Of a stretch of 12,337 nucleotides of DNA, positions 5,456 through 12,337 are shown piece by piece. The position numbers and the translations under genes were made by a program. The stretch is taken from the NCBI GenBank assembly GCA_007128075.1, contig SKYD01000071.1:1-12337 (forward strand), in the 5' to 3' direction. How positions within the stretch are numbered: position 1 is the stretch's first letter; each line of letters starts with the position of its first letter. The notes below the pieces were generated by a model. That model ran no database searches. It was not told where the DNA came from and was given only the letters and a program-made list of their open reading frames with translations. Source of the DNA: Thiorhodovibrio sp. GTDB taxonomy: Bacteria > Pseudomonadota > Gammaproteobacteria > Chromatiales > Chromatiaceae.

Positions 5456-7369
5456 ATGTTAAAAAAATTATCCATCAAGGCACAGATTACTTTGAGTTCT
5501 GTGCTGATTTTAATTCTGACCATCAGCATCGTGCTGCCGGTTGGCATGATGCAGATCCAAACTCTTGCCAAGCAAAATGAGCAGCGTTTTGCAGGCTCGG
5601 CGTTAGAATCACTACGCAATGAAATCGCCACCCACAGCCAATTAGCCTCAGCACTCAGTGCCAGCGTTGCCAACATGCCGGAGATTCAGCAGGCATTTGC
5701 GGATCGTGATCGTGAGCGGTTGCTTGAGCTGACCTTGCCGATCTTTGAGGGGGTGAGCGACACCCTTGATGTAAGCCAATTTCAGTTTCATCTGCCACCC
5801 GCGACCTCGTTTCTGCGGTTGCACATGCCCGACCGTCACGGCGATGATCTCAGTGCCATCCGCAGCACCATTGTGGAGTCAAATCGTACCCGTCGCCCGG
5901 TGCAAGGGCTAGAAAGCGGGGTGGCGGGCTTGGGTGTGCGCGGGGTGCAGCCGATGACCGATCTTCAAGGACGGGCTATCGGCGCGGTTGAGTTTGGATT
6001 ATCCTTTGGGCAGAGTTTTTTTGACAATTTTTTAGCCCGTTGTGGTATTCCGACCGCGTTACATCTTCCCACGCAACGCGGCTTTGAGACGTTTGCAGGG
6101 ACGATTGACGGCGGCTCGCTATTGAGTGTGGATGAGTTTCGCCAAGCGCTGGATGGGCAGCCGGTCAAGGTGAACCGTCATCTCAATGATCAATCGGTGT
6201 TTTTGTATGCCGCACCAATCCAAGACTACGCTGGCAAGACCATTGGGGTGTTGGAATTGGCGATTGATCGCAGTGACACCATTTCCGCCCTGCACCATTC
6301 GATTGTCACCGTGCTCGGAATTGGGGCAATCTTGCTCATCGTGGGCATCGCTATCTCGGTGCTGATTGCCCGCACCTTAGCCCAGCCGATTCGGGTCACT
6401 GCCGGGCGCTTTCATGCGATGGCACAAGGCAATTGGGATCTCACCCAGCGGTTGCCGATTGAGGGTGGCCATGAGCTTGCCAGCTTAAGTCAGGGCTTCA
6501 ACATCTTTGTCGAACGCATTCAGGTGCTGATTCAGCAAATCAGCGGCGCGGTGGCGCAACTGACCACGGCGGCTGAGCAATTGTTGGCAAACAGCCACGA
6601 GGCGCGTGATCAGGTGCAGCGCCAGCAATCAGAAACCGATCAGGTGGCGACTGCGATCAACCAGATGACCGCGACTGTTGAAGAGGTGGCACGCAATGCC
6701 GCCGATGCCGCCCGCAGTGCCCAAGAAGCCGACCAAGAGGCTAATCAGGGCGGGGTGATTGTGCGCCAGTCGATTGCCGCGATTGAAAGCCTCGCCCATG
6801 AGGTTGAGTCCGCCGCGCAGGTCATCACCAAGCTCTCTGCCGACAGTGAAGAGATCGGCGCGGTGCTCGATGTGATCCGCGCCATTGCCGAACAAACCAA
6901 TCTGCTGGCGCTCAATGCGGCGATTGAGGCGGCACGCGCAGGCGAACAAGGGCGCGGCTTTGCGGTGGTCGCCGATGAGGTGCGCACCCTTGCCAGTCGC
7001 ACTCAGGAATCGACCAAAGATATCCAGGCGCGTATCGAGCGAGTGCAGACTAGCTCGGCTAGTGCGGTGAAGGTCATGGAACAGGGTCGCCAGCAGGCGC
7101 AGGCGGGCGTGGAGCAGGTGCAACATGCCGGCGAATCCTTGCACTCGATCAATCAGCTCATCTCGCGGATTAGTGACATGAACCGTCAGATTGCCAGTGC
7201 CGCAGAGGAGCAATCTGCGGTTGCTGAAGAGATCAACCGCAATGTTCATGCAATCAGCCAAAGTGTTGATCAAAACACCGCTGGCTCGAATCAGATTGCC
7301 AGTGCCAGCCAAGACCTATCGCGGCTGGCGGCACAAATTCAAGAACAGATCGGACAGTTTCAGGTGTAG
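5456..7369 (+). CDS. Methyl-accepting chemotaxis protein with large periplasmic sensor domain
   Basis: This 637-residue transmembrane chemoreceptor starts with a short basic N-terminus (MLKKLSIKAQ), then TM1 (~11-32). The periplasmic part of about 250 residues (~33-281) includes SFLRLHMPDRHGDDLSAIR (~118-136) and GRAIGAVEFGLSFGQSFF (~172-189). This looks like a double-Cache domain of the dCache_3 kind; its ligand is unknown. TM2 (~283-306) is followed by HAMP (~308-360) and a coiled-coil signalling domain. The hairpin tip EQTNLLALNAAIEAARAGEQ (~479-498) continues into GRGFAVVADEVRTLA, the CheA/CheW contact region. The C-terminus lacks an NWETF-like CheR tether. I chose ATG 5456, although the frame is open from TTG 5438, because MLKKLSIKA is the usual N-terminus. 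No clear ribosome-binding site precedes either start. Confidence 0.92.
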   Translation: MLKKLSIKAQITLSSVLILILTISIVLPVGMMQIQTLAKQNEQRFAGSALESLRNEIATHSQLASALSASVANMPEIQQAFADRDRERLLELTLPIFEGVSDTLDVSQFQFHLPPATSFLRLHMPDRHGDDLSAIRSTIVESNRTRRPVQGLESGVAGLGVRGVQPMTDLQGRAIGAVEFGLSFGQSFFDNFLARCGIPTALHLPTQRGFETFAGTIDGGSLLSVDEFRQALDGQPVKVNRHLNDQSVFLYAAPIQDYAGKTIGVLELAIDRSDTISALHHSIVTVLGIGAILLIVGIAISVLIARTLAQPIRVTAGRFHAMAQGNWDLTQRLPIEGGHELASLSQGFNIFVERIQVLIQQISGAVAQLTTAAEQLLANSHEARDQVQRQQSETDQVATAINQMTATVEEVARNAADAARSAQEADQEANQGGVIVRQSIAAIESLAHEVESAAQVITKLSADSEEIGAVLDVIRAIAEQTNLLALNAAIEAARAGEQGRGFAVVADEVRTLASRTQESTKDIQARIERVQTSSASAVKVMEQGRQQAQAGVEQVQHAGESLHSINQLISRISDMNRQIASAAEEQSAVAEEINRNVHAISQSVDQNTAGSNQIASASQDLSRLAAQIQEQIGQFQV

Positions 7370-7375
7370 CGAATA

Positions 7376-8464
7376 GTGTTTTCTTGGTTACGAATAGGGT
7401 CATGGTCTGACTCGCCGCTGTGGAAGCGGTGGCGACAGTGGCAAACCAATCTTTACGAATGTCTGCCAGATCCGGTGCGCGGCTGGCTTGCCCAACGCCG
7501 GGTGCGGCTGGTGGTGGAGGTCGCGCCCTCATACACTACAGAAGATTGGCGCGCCGAGCTATGGCGGCAATGGGGTGGTGAGCGCCAACTGATTGGTGTG
7601 CTCGATCCGCTGGCGCCGCTCAATTTTGCCACGCTGGCACCGCCGCCGCGCCACGGTTGGCATGAAATCCGCCTAGTGCTTCCCAAGTCATTGCTGCTGT
7701 TGCGCACGGTGCGACTGCCGCTGGCGGTCAAAGACCATGTGCGCCGCACCTTGACTTATGAAATGGATCGGCTCACCCCATTTCAGGCCAGTGCGCTGTA
7801 TTTTGATGCCCGTATTGTCGGCGTGGTCGGCGGACAACTGGAGGTGGAACTTGCCGCCTGTCGCCGCGATCTGGTGCAGCCGTGGCTGATCCGCTTAAAA
7901 GAACGCCAGCATCCGGCAACCCGTGTTACCTGGAGCCAAGCCTGGTCGGAAGCGAATCTCTTATCTCCCGCCGAGCGTCCACCACAGCAGTGGCGTTGGC
8001 TTCCAGCGGTGGCGATGAGTCTGTTGCTCGTCATTCTGCTGGCGGCGGTGTTGATGACCCCGATCTGGCAACTGCGCCAAGAACATCAGCAATTGCGCCG
8101 CACTTTGCGGGTAGCGCGTCATGCCGCTGAGGAGGTGCCAACCCTCCGCGAAGAGCTGGAGCGGGCGCGGATGGGCAGTGTTGCGGTGTTAGAACACAAG
8201 GCCGCCCAGCCACGGATGACCGATTTGTTGCTTGAACTCACTGAGCGACTGCCCGACGATACCTGGGTTCAAACCATCAATTACCGTGGTGAAGAGGTCG
8301 ATATTCGCGGCATGTCGGTGGCTGCCACGGAGTTAATTGGACACTTAGAACCGGTGCCCGAGATGAGCCAAGTCACCTTTCGCTCACCGGTGATGCAGGT
8401 GAGCCAAATCGGCAAAGAGCGTTTTCATATCGTTTTTGTTTACAAACCAGTTGACGAATACTGA
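7376..8464 (+). CDS. PilN/GspL-like inner-membrane protein (orphan)
   Basis: This 362-residue protein has a cytoplasmic N-terminal half that resembles the actin-like part of GspL/PilM-type proteins (VLPKSLLLLRTVRLPLAVKD, ~101-120, then EMDRLTPFQASALYFDARIV). A single transmembrane helix follows (~209-230), then a coiled coil (~232-275, QEHQQLRRTLR...TLREELERAR). The C-terminal domain fits PilN (MTDLLLELTERLPDDTWVQT, ~281-300, INYRGEEVDIRGMS, then FRSPVMQVSQIGKERFHIVF). Such proteins form the inner-membrane platform of type IV pilus or type II secretion machines, but no pilM, pilO, gspM or other partner is adjacent. The start is GTG, 6 bases after the chemoreceptor stop, with an AGGTG element inside the end of that gene. 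The two genes are probably co-transcribed. Confidence 0.7.
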   Translation: MFSWLRIGSWSDSPLWKRWRQWQTNLYECLPDPVRGWLAQRRVRLVVEVAPSYTTEDWRAELWRQWGGERQLIGVLDPLAPLNFATLAPPPRHGWHEIRLVLPKSLLLLRTVRLPLAVKDHVRRTLTYEMDRLTPFQASALYFDARIVGVVGGQLEVELAACRRDLVQPWLIRLKERQHPATRVTWSQAWSEANLLSPAERPPQQWRWLPAVAMSLLLVILLAAVLMTPIWQLRQEHQQLRRTLRVARHAAEEVPTLREELERARMGSVAVLEHKAAQPRMTDLLLELTERLPDDTWVQTINYRGEEVDIRGMSVAATELIGHLEPVPEMSQVTFRSPVMQVSQIGKERFHIVFVYKPVDEY

Positions 8465-8475
8465 GCAAGATTTAA

Positions 8476-9258
8476 GTGTTAGATAGAATCCGTGAAGATA
8501 TTCATTGTGTGTTTGAGCGTGACCCCGCCGCTCGGCATTGGTTTGAGGTGATGACCACTTATCCTGGTGTTCATGCCGTGCTGGTCCATCGGCTGGCGCA
8601 TTGGCTATGGGGACTGGGGTTGAAATGGCTGTCGCGGGTGTTGGCGAATGTGGCGCGTCTGCTCACCGGGATCGAGATTCACCCAGGGGCGGAAATCGGG
8701 CGACGGTTTTTTATTGACCACGGCATGGGCGTGGTGATCGGCGAAACAGCGGTGGTCGGCGATGATTGCACACTCTATCACGGGGTGACATTGGGCGGCA
8801 CCAGTTGGCAAAAGGGCAAGCGGCATCCAACCTTGGGCAATGATGTCGTCGTCGGGGCGGGGGCGAAGGTGCTCGGTCCTATTCACATCGGCCAGGGTGC
8901 GCGCATTGGTTCCAATGCGGTGGTGGTCAAGCCGGTGCCCGCTGGCGGAACAGTGATTGGGGTGCCCGGGCGGGTGATCGAGCGCGCAGGTGATGCTGCC
9001 AGCGTGCGGCGGGCTACAACCGCCAAGCGCATCGGGTTTGATGCCTATGGTGCCACGCGTGATGTTCCAGATCCGGTGGCAAATGCGATCAATCGGATGC
9101 TTGATCATATTCATATCCTAGATCGTCGCATTGAAGCGATGTCGCGCACCTTGGAAGAACAAGGGTTGTCGCGCCATTTTGCCCATCTTGATGACCTTGA
9201 AGATTGTGCTATCCAATCAGCAACCGAAACCTTGCCTAAGATTGAAAAAGTTGACTAA
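8476..9258 (+). CDS. cysE: Serine O-acetyltransferase
   Basis: This enzyme makes O-acetylserine from serine and acetyl-CoA, the first committed step of cysteine synthesis. A short helical N-terminal region (~1-60) is followed by left-handed beta-helix hexapeptide repeats (~65-168). Visible landmarks are IEIHPGAEIGRRFFIDHGMG (~67-86) with the catalytic Asp-His pair (D81, H82), VVIGETAVVGDD, LYHGVTLGGT (~100-109), KRHPTLG with the second conserved His (~117), and GVPGRVI. At 260 residues it is the short-N-terminus form. The tail (~190-235, FDAYG...DPVANAINRMLDHIH) is a C-terminal extension seen in many proteobacterial homologues. The GTG start lies 11 bases after the PilN-like gene; the ribosome-binding site is weak. 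Its TAA stop overlaps the -35 of the iscR promoter. Confidence 0.93.
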   Translation: MLDRIREDIHCVFERDPAARHWFEVMTTYPGVHAVLVHRLAHWLWGLGLKWLSRVLANVARLLTGIEIHPGAEIGRRFFIDHGMGVVIGETAVVGDDCTLYHGVTLGGTSWQKGKRHPTLGNDVVVGAGAKVLGPIHIGQGARIGSNAVVVKPVPAGGTVIGVPGRVIERAGDAASVRRATTAKRIGFDAYGATRDVPDPVANAINRMLDHIHILDRRIEAMSRTLEEQGLSRHFAHLDDLEDCAIQSATETLPKIEKVD

Positions 9259-9280
9259 AATACTAGGTTTCGCGTATCAT
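9247..9280 (+). promoter_or_regulatory. iscR promoter with IscR type 1 operator
   Basis: A -35 TTGACT (9251-9256) and a -10 TATCAT (9275-9280) are 18 bases apart; transcription would start near 9287. Overlapping the -35, positions 9247-9271 match 19 of 25 positions of the IscR type 1 consensus. The left half is nearly complete (AAAGTTGACT, 9 of 10), and the AT-rich centre AAAATA and AGG follow. In E. coli holo-IscR binds such a site to repress its own promoter. The same autoregulation by Fe-S status is inferred here. Confidence 0.75.
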
Positions 9281-9311
9281 CGGCTCAATTCAGTCGTATG
9301 GAATTTTGTCG

Positions 9312-9749
9312 ATGAGATTAACCACCAGAGGGCGTTATGCCGTCACTGCTATGTTGGATCTCACCCTGAGCACCAATGGCAGCCCGATTTCTTTAGCTGA
9401 TATTGCCGACCGCCAAGGGATTTCGCTGTCCTATTTAGAGCAACTGTTTTCCAAGCTGCGCAAGCGTGGATTAGTGAGCAGCATTCGTGGTCCAGGTGGC
9501 GGCTATCATCTGGCGCGTGATGCGGCAACCATCAGCGTTGCTGAGGTGATCAGGGCGGTGGATGAATCAATCGACACTACAAAATGTGGTGGACTAGGGG
9601 ATTGTCATAATGAAGGGTTGTGTCTTACCCATCATTTGTGGGTCGATCTGACGCGGCGCATTGACAACCATCTGAGTCAAATCAGCCTGCAAGACCTTGT
9701 CCAACGCCGGGTTGACGACATCGAAAGTGCGCTGCCAGCGACCTTGTGA
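9312..9749 (+). CDS. iscR: Fe-S cluster regulator IscR (Rrf2 family)
   Basis: This 145-residue transcription factor has a winged-helix domain starting MRLTTRGRYAVTAMLDL, with ISLSYLEQLFSKLRKRGLV as the recognition region and RGPGGGYHLA as the wing. The [2Fe-2S] ligands are conserved with the E. coli spacing: KCGGLGDCHNEGLCLTHHLW supplies three Cys at 6-residue intervals and the His three residues after the last. It should therefore switch between holo and apo forms and sense cellular Fe-S supply. I chose ATG 9312, giving the canonical N-terminus; a TTG at 9306 would add two residues. A GGA lies about 9 bases upstream. The usual iscSUA genes do not follow; the next gene is convergent, 2 bases away. 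Confidence 0.95.
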   Translation: MRLTTRGRYAVTAMLDLTLSTNGSPISLADIADRQGISLSYLEQLFSKLRKRGLVSSIRGPGGGYHLARDAATISVAEVIRAVDESIDTTKCGGLGDCHNEGLCLTHHLWVDLTRRIDNHLSQISLQDLVQRRVDDIESALPATL

Positions 9750-9751
9750 GC

Positions 9752-11572
9752 TTACCGAGCTTGATAGCTCTCAATCATTGGAAAATCGTGTTCGCGTTGT
9801 TGCAGCTCCCACATGGTGGCATAGTGACCGCCCGCCTCCAGCAGCGCACGATGGGTGCCCTGTTCGATCACCCGCCCGGCTTCCATCACCAAAATTCGGT
9901 CAGCATCGACCACGGTAGAGAGCCGATGGGCAATGACCAGCGTGGTGTGATTGCGTGCGACCTCAGCCAGGGTGTGTTGAATCGCCTGTTCGGTTTTGCT
10001 ATCGAGTGATGAGGTCGCCTCATCAAACACCAGAATGCGCGGATTTTTGAGCATGGCGCGGGCAATGGCAACACGCTGTTTTTCACCGCCTGAGAGCTTT
10101 AGCCCGCGCTCGCCAACAACCGTCTCCCAGCCTTGCGGCAGACTTTCGATAAAGTCAAGGATATGCGCCAGTTGGGCGGCGCGTTCGATCTCAGCACGGC
10201 CGGCATCGGGCTGTCCATAGGCGATGTTGTACAAAATGCTGTCGTTAAACAACACCGTGTCTTGTGGGACAATGCCGATGGCAGCGCGCAGGCTGTGTTG
10301 GCTGACATGGCGAAGGTCTTGGCCATCAATGAGAATGCGCCCGCCGTTGACCTCATAAAACCGAAACAACAGCCGTGCCAGCGTCGATTTGCCCGCGCCA
10401 CTGTGCCCAACCACCGCGACCTTTTCACCGCCCTCAATGCTGAAGTCGATACCGTGTAAAATCGGGCGTTCGGGCTGATAATCAAAACGCACCTGTTCAA
10501 ACGCAATTTTTCCAGAACTGAGTTGCAGTGGCGGTGCTTGGGGGGCATCTTCGATCTCTGGGGTGCGCGACAACAGCTTAAACACCAAGTCCATATCCGC
10601 CAACGCATATTTAATCTGACGGTAGACGATGCCTAAAAATCCCAGCGGAATAAACAGTTGCACCATAAATGCCTGCACCAGCACCAGATCGCCGACGCTC
10701 ATCTGGCCTGCGACCACGCCCTGAGCGGCAAACAGCATAATCAAAGTGATGCCAACGGCGATGATGCTGCCCTGGCCAAAATTAAGCAGCGACATCGAGC
10801 TTTGGCTTTTCACCGCATAATCCTCCCACTCGGCGAGGGTGGCATCGTAGCGGTCAAGCTCCATCGGCTCATTGCCAAAATATTTCACCGTCTCATAATT
10901 GAGCAGGCTATCAAAGGCTTGGGTGTTGGCGCGTGAATCGAGCACATTCATCTGACGGCGATAGTCCATCCGCCATTCGGTGATGGCAAAGGTAAATGCC
11001 ATATACACCAAAACTGTGGAAAAAATTATCACCGTAAACACGATTTCATAGCGGGTGAGCAAGACCAGCGCGACCAAGCCAAACTCAACCAGCACCGGAA
11101 TAACGCTAAACACCAGATAATTGAGAATGGTCGAGACCGAGCGTGTGCCACGCTCCAGATCACGGCTGATGGCACCGCTTTGGCGTTCGAGGTGATAACG
11201 CAGTGACAGCCGATGCAGATGGGTCAACACCCGCGTTGACAGCCGGCGCATGGCGCGAAACCGCACCCGCGCAAAGATCACATCGCGCAATTCATTAAAC
11301 AGCGAGCTAGCCAGCTTCAGCCCGCCATAGATCAATAATAAACTCAGCGGTAAAATGAATAGCTGTTGATCCTGACCATCAAAGGCATCGACAATCTCTT
11401 TAAATACCAGCGGAACGCCGACATTGGCCAGCTTTGCCAGCACCAAGGCGATGAGTGCCAGCACAGCACGACCGCGAAATTCCCACAGATAGGGCAGCAT
11501 CGCTCGCAGATTACGCCCATCGTGGCGGTCGCGATGGATTGACTCAGTGGCGTGAATGCGTCCTGGTAACAT
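9752..11572 (-). CDS. Atm1-type ABC exporter (fused membrane and ATPase domains)
   Basis: This 606-residue half-transporter has an N-terminal six-helix exporter domain (~30-335) and a C-terminal nucleotide-binding domain (~355-600). Walker A GHSGAGKST (~389-397), Q-loop Q437, signature LSGGEKQ (~493-499), Walker B ILVFDEATS (~513-521) and the H-loop His (~549) are all present. The membrane domain carries Atm1/ABCB7 sequence marks: FNELRDVIFARVRFRAMRRL, ERGTRSVSTILNYLVF, LLNYETVKYFGNE and LLNFGQGSIIAVG. Bacterial Atm1 proteins export glutathione derivatives and help with metal and Fe-S homeostasis, so a place beside iscR and cysE makes sense. I chose ATG 11572; the frame is open to 11695, but that would overlap the divergent gene. 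An AGGA lies 11 bases upstream. Confidence 0.9.
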   Translation of the reverse strand: MLPGRIHATESIHRDRHDGRNLRAMLPYLWEFRGRAVLALIALVLAKLANVGVPLVFKEIVDAFDGQDQQLFILPLSLLLIYGGLKLASSLFNELRDVIFARVRFRAMRRLSTRVLTHLHRLSLRYHLERQSGAISRDLERGTRSVSTILNYLVFSVIPVLVEFGLVALVLLTRYEIVFTVIIFSTVLVYMAFTFAITEWRMDYRRQMNVLDSRANTQAFDSLLNYETVKYFGNEPMELDRYDATLAEWEDYAVKSQSSMSLLNFGQGSIIAVGITLIMLFAAQGVVAGQMSVGDLVLVQAFMVQLFIPLGFLGIVYRQIKYALADMDLVFKLLSRTPEIEDAPQAPPLQLSSGKIAFEQVRFDYQPERPILHGIDFSIEGGEKVAVVGHSGAGKSTLARLLFRFYEVNGGRILIDGQDLRHVSQHSLRAAIGIVPQDTVLFNDSILYNIAYGQPDAGRAEIERAAQLAHILDFIESLPQGWETVVGERGLKLSGGEKQRVAIARAMLKNPRILVFDEATSSLDSKTEQAIQHTLAEVARNHTTLVIAHRLSTVVDADRILVMEAGRVIEQGTHRALLEAGGHYATMWELQQREHDFPMIESYQAR

Positions 11573-11606
11573 GAAAACAGATGTCCTGGCGTTAATTTTG
11601 GAGTTA

Positions 11607-11635
11607 ATTGTGTATGAATGATGCTCGGCTGGCAA
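11607..11635 (-). promoter_or_regulatory. Weak candidate promoter for the Atm1-type gene
   Basis: On the minus strand TTGCCA (11635-11630) and CACAAT (11612-11607) are 17 bases apart, matching consensus at 5 and 4 of 6 positions. The divergent space is only 41 bp, so this promoter would lie partly inside the S24-like gene. On the plus strand an extended -10, TGGTAACAT (11564-11572), could serve that gene and overlaps the Atm1 start codon. Confidence 0.35.
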
Positions 11636-11952
11636 GTAGCGGTTGCGCACTGCATGAGCCATTTGCACTGCAAGTGCTCGGTACCGAGATGGCACCTGAA
11701 TTTCCTGATCGCTGTATTGTGATCATCGATCCTGCGCCGACCACAGTGCGCAGCGGAATGTATGTGTTTGCCGAGGTCGAGGGCGTGCGCTGGCTGCGCG
11801 AATATGTCAAAGATGACGCTGGCAACGAACAACTGCGCGCCCTCGATCCACAGTTTCCAGTGATTGCGCTGCACGGGCTCCAGTGGCAGGTGCTAGGGGT
11901 GGTGATCCAGCGCAACATCCGCCGCAAAATCAAGCACTATCCTATCCGTTGA
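11614..11952 (+). CDS. Small S24/LexA-fold protein, probably without peptidase activity
   Basis: This 112-residue protein has the pattern of the short S24 (LexA/UmuD-like) family of proteobacteria: EPFALQVLGTEMAPEFPDRC (~15-34), IVIIDPAPTTVRSGMYVFAEV, then LREYV and the ending LHGLQWQVLGVVIQR (~86-100) plus a basic tail KIKHYP. There is no DNA-binding helix-turn-helix domain. The catalytic serine normally sits in G-D/E-S-M, but here the motif reads GTEM, with Glu where Ser is expected. No clear dyad lysine is seen after GVRWLREYV. Self-cleavage or peptidase activity is therefore unlikely. I chose ATG 11614 over the TTG at 11608 because GGAG lies 10 bases upstream. It ends 3 bases from the convergent hemW. 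Confidence 0.7.
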   Translation: MNDARLASSGCALHEPFALQVLGTEMAPEFPDRCIVIIDPAPTTVRSGMYVFAEVEGVRWLREYVKDDAGNEQLRALDPQFPVIALHGLQWQVLGVVIQRNIRRKIKHYPIR

Positions 11953-11955
11953 TGG

Positions 11956-12337
11956 TCAACACTCAAGTACAAAATACTGCAACAAATCGTCGAGAAAACG
12001 CCAGCCCAGCGCGGTGGCACCCAGGGTTTGCTCATCGCTGATCAGCAGCCCCGCCGCCTGAGCATGGGCGCAAGCCGCGGTGATGGTATTTGATGCCAGC
12101 CCGGTGCGTTCGGCAAACAGCGTCATGGGCACCCCGTGGCGCAGTCGCAAGGCATTGAGCGCGAACTCAAGCACGCGCTCGGTCGCCGTGAGCCGCTGCT
12201 CAAGTGCGCAGCGGGTGGCGGCGGTTATATAGCGCGCTGGATTGGCGTGTTTAACGCGGCGGCGCACCTCGCCCGTCGTGCAATCGGTTATTTTGCCATG
12301 CGCCCCTGCCCCAATACCAAGATAGTCACCAAAATGC
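11956..12337 (-). CDS. hemW: HemW (radical SAM heme chaperone), C-terminal part, cut by window edge
   Basis: The visible 126 residues are the C-terminal part of the HemW/YggW family. They begin HFGDYLGIGAGAHGKITD at the window edge, close to the family motif YLGIGPGAHG. Then follow EVRRRVKHANPARYI, LTATERVLEFALNALRL (~60-76 of the fragment), and the ending LGWRFLDDLLQYFV; the stop is TGA-less TAA-type readout near 11956. HemW binds heme and helps deliver it to respiratory enzymes; it was long misnamed an oxygen-independent coproporphyrinogen oxidase. The radical SAM CxxxCxxC cluster and the true start lie beyond the right edge. A GTG at 12267 is internal, not a start, because conserved sequence continues upstream of it. 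Confidence 0.9.
   Translation of the reverse strand, partial: HFGDYLGIGAGAHGKITDCTTGEVRRRVKHANPARYITAATRCALEQRLTATERVLEFALNALRLRHGVPMTLFAERTGLASNTITAACAHAQAAGLLISDEQTLGATALGWRFLDDLLQYFVLEC

Noticed and set aside
6629..7312. 227-residue minus-strand open frame
   Set aside because: It is the complement of the coiled-coil signalling domain of the chemoreceptor. Its apparent sequence reflects codon bias of the real gene.
8605..9114. 169-residue minus-strand open frame rich in His and Pro
   Set aside because: It is antisense to the beta-helix repeats of cysE and has no supporting start signal.
9727..9775. Possible bidirectional terminator between iscR and the Atm1-type gene
   Set aside because: Only a 5-bp GAGCT/AGCTC pairing is seen, with no GC-rich stem or T-run, and the two stop codons are 2 bases apart.
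11573..11695. N-terminal extension of the Atm1-type exporter (41 residues)
   Set aside because: It would overlap the divergent S24-like gene, has no family similarity, and ATG 11572 gives the usual exporter length.

Overview
The window reads as a chromosomal segment of a gammaproteobacterium. The supporting signs are the 55-residue zinc-free L33 next to a 78-residue L28, an IscR of the E. coli type, CysE, HemW, YqaA, and tRNAs that mostly carry an encoded CCA. The gene content resembles Chromatiales-like sulfur bacteria, but no marker here fixes the genus. Genes are tightly packed: several neighbours overlap by 4 bases or are separated by 2 to 16.

Layout. (a) 1-354: remains of two ISAs1-family insertion sequences, apparently one inserted into the other. 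(b) 363-787: a promoter with a 9-bp inverted repeat, then a tRNA cluster Pro(TGG), Arg(TCT), His(GTG) and a CAT tRNA that looks more like tRNA-Ile2 than elongator Met. (c) 797-1228: yqaA, directly behind the tRNAs. (d) 1225-5203, minus strand: rpmB, rpmG, then a four-gene ABC module of the GldA-GldF-GldG type ending in a short DUF4340 protein. All six genes may be one transcription unit from a good promoter at 5255-5283. (e) 5456-9258, plus strand: a chemoreceptor with a large periplasmic sensor region, an orphan PilN/GspL-like membrane protein and cysE, separated by only 6 and 11 bases. (f) 9247-9749: iscR behind its own promoter with a recognisable IscR type 1 operator. (g) 9752-11572, minus strand: an Atm1-type ABC exporter. 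(h) 11614-11952: a small S24/LexA-fold protein that appears to lack the catalytic serine. (i) 11956-12337, minus strand: the C-terminal part of hemW, running off the window.

How the parts fit. cysE (cysteine precursor), iscR (Fe-S regulator) and the Atm1-type exporter (glutathione/sulfur compound export linked to Fe-S homeostasis) form a thematic cysteine/Fe-S neighbourhood, although iscR is not followed by iscSUA here. The Gld-type ABC module has an ATPase, a permease, an auxiliary membrane protein and a DUF4340 protein; its substrate is unknown. I did not find a CRISPR array, integrase, toxin-antitoxin pair or clear new defence system. The most unusual items are the nested insertion sequences, the palindrome over the tRNA promoter, the CAT tRNA with a CTA end, the orphan PilN-like gene, and the S24 protein without its serine.
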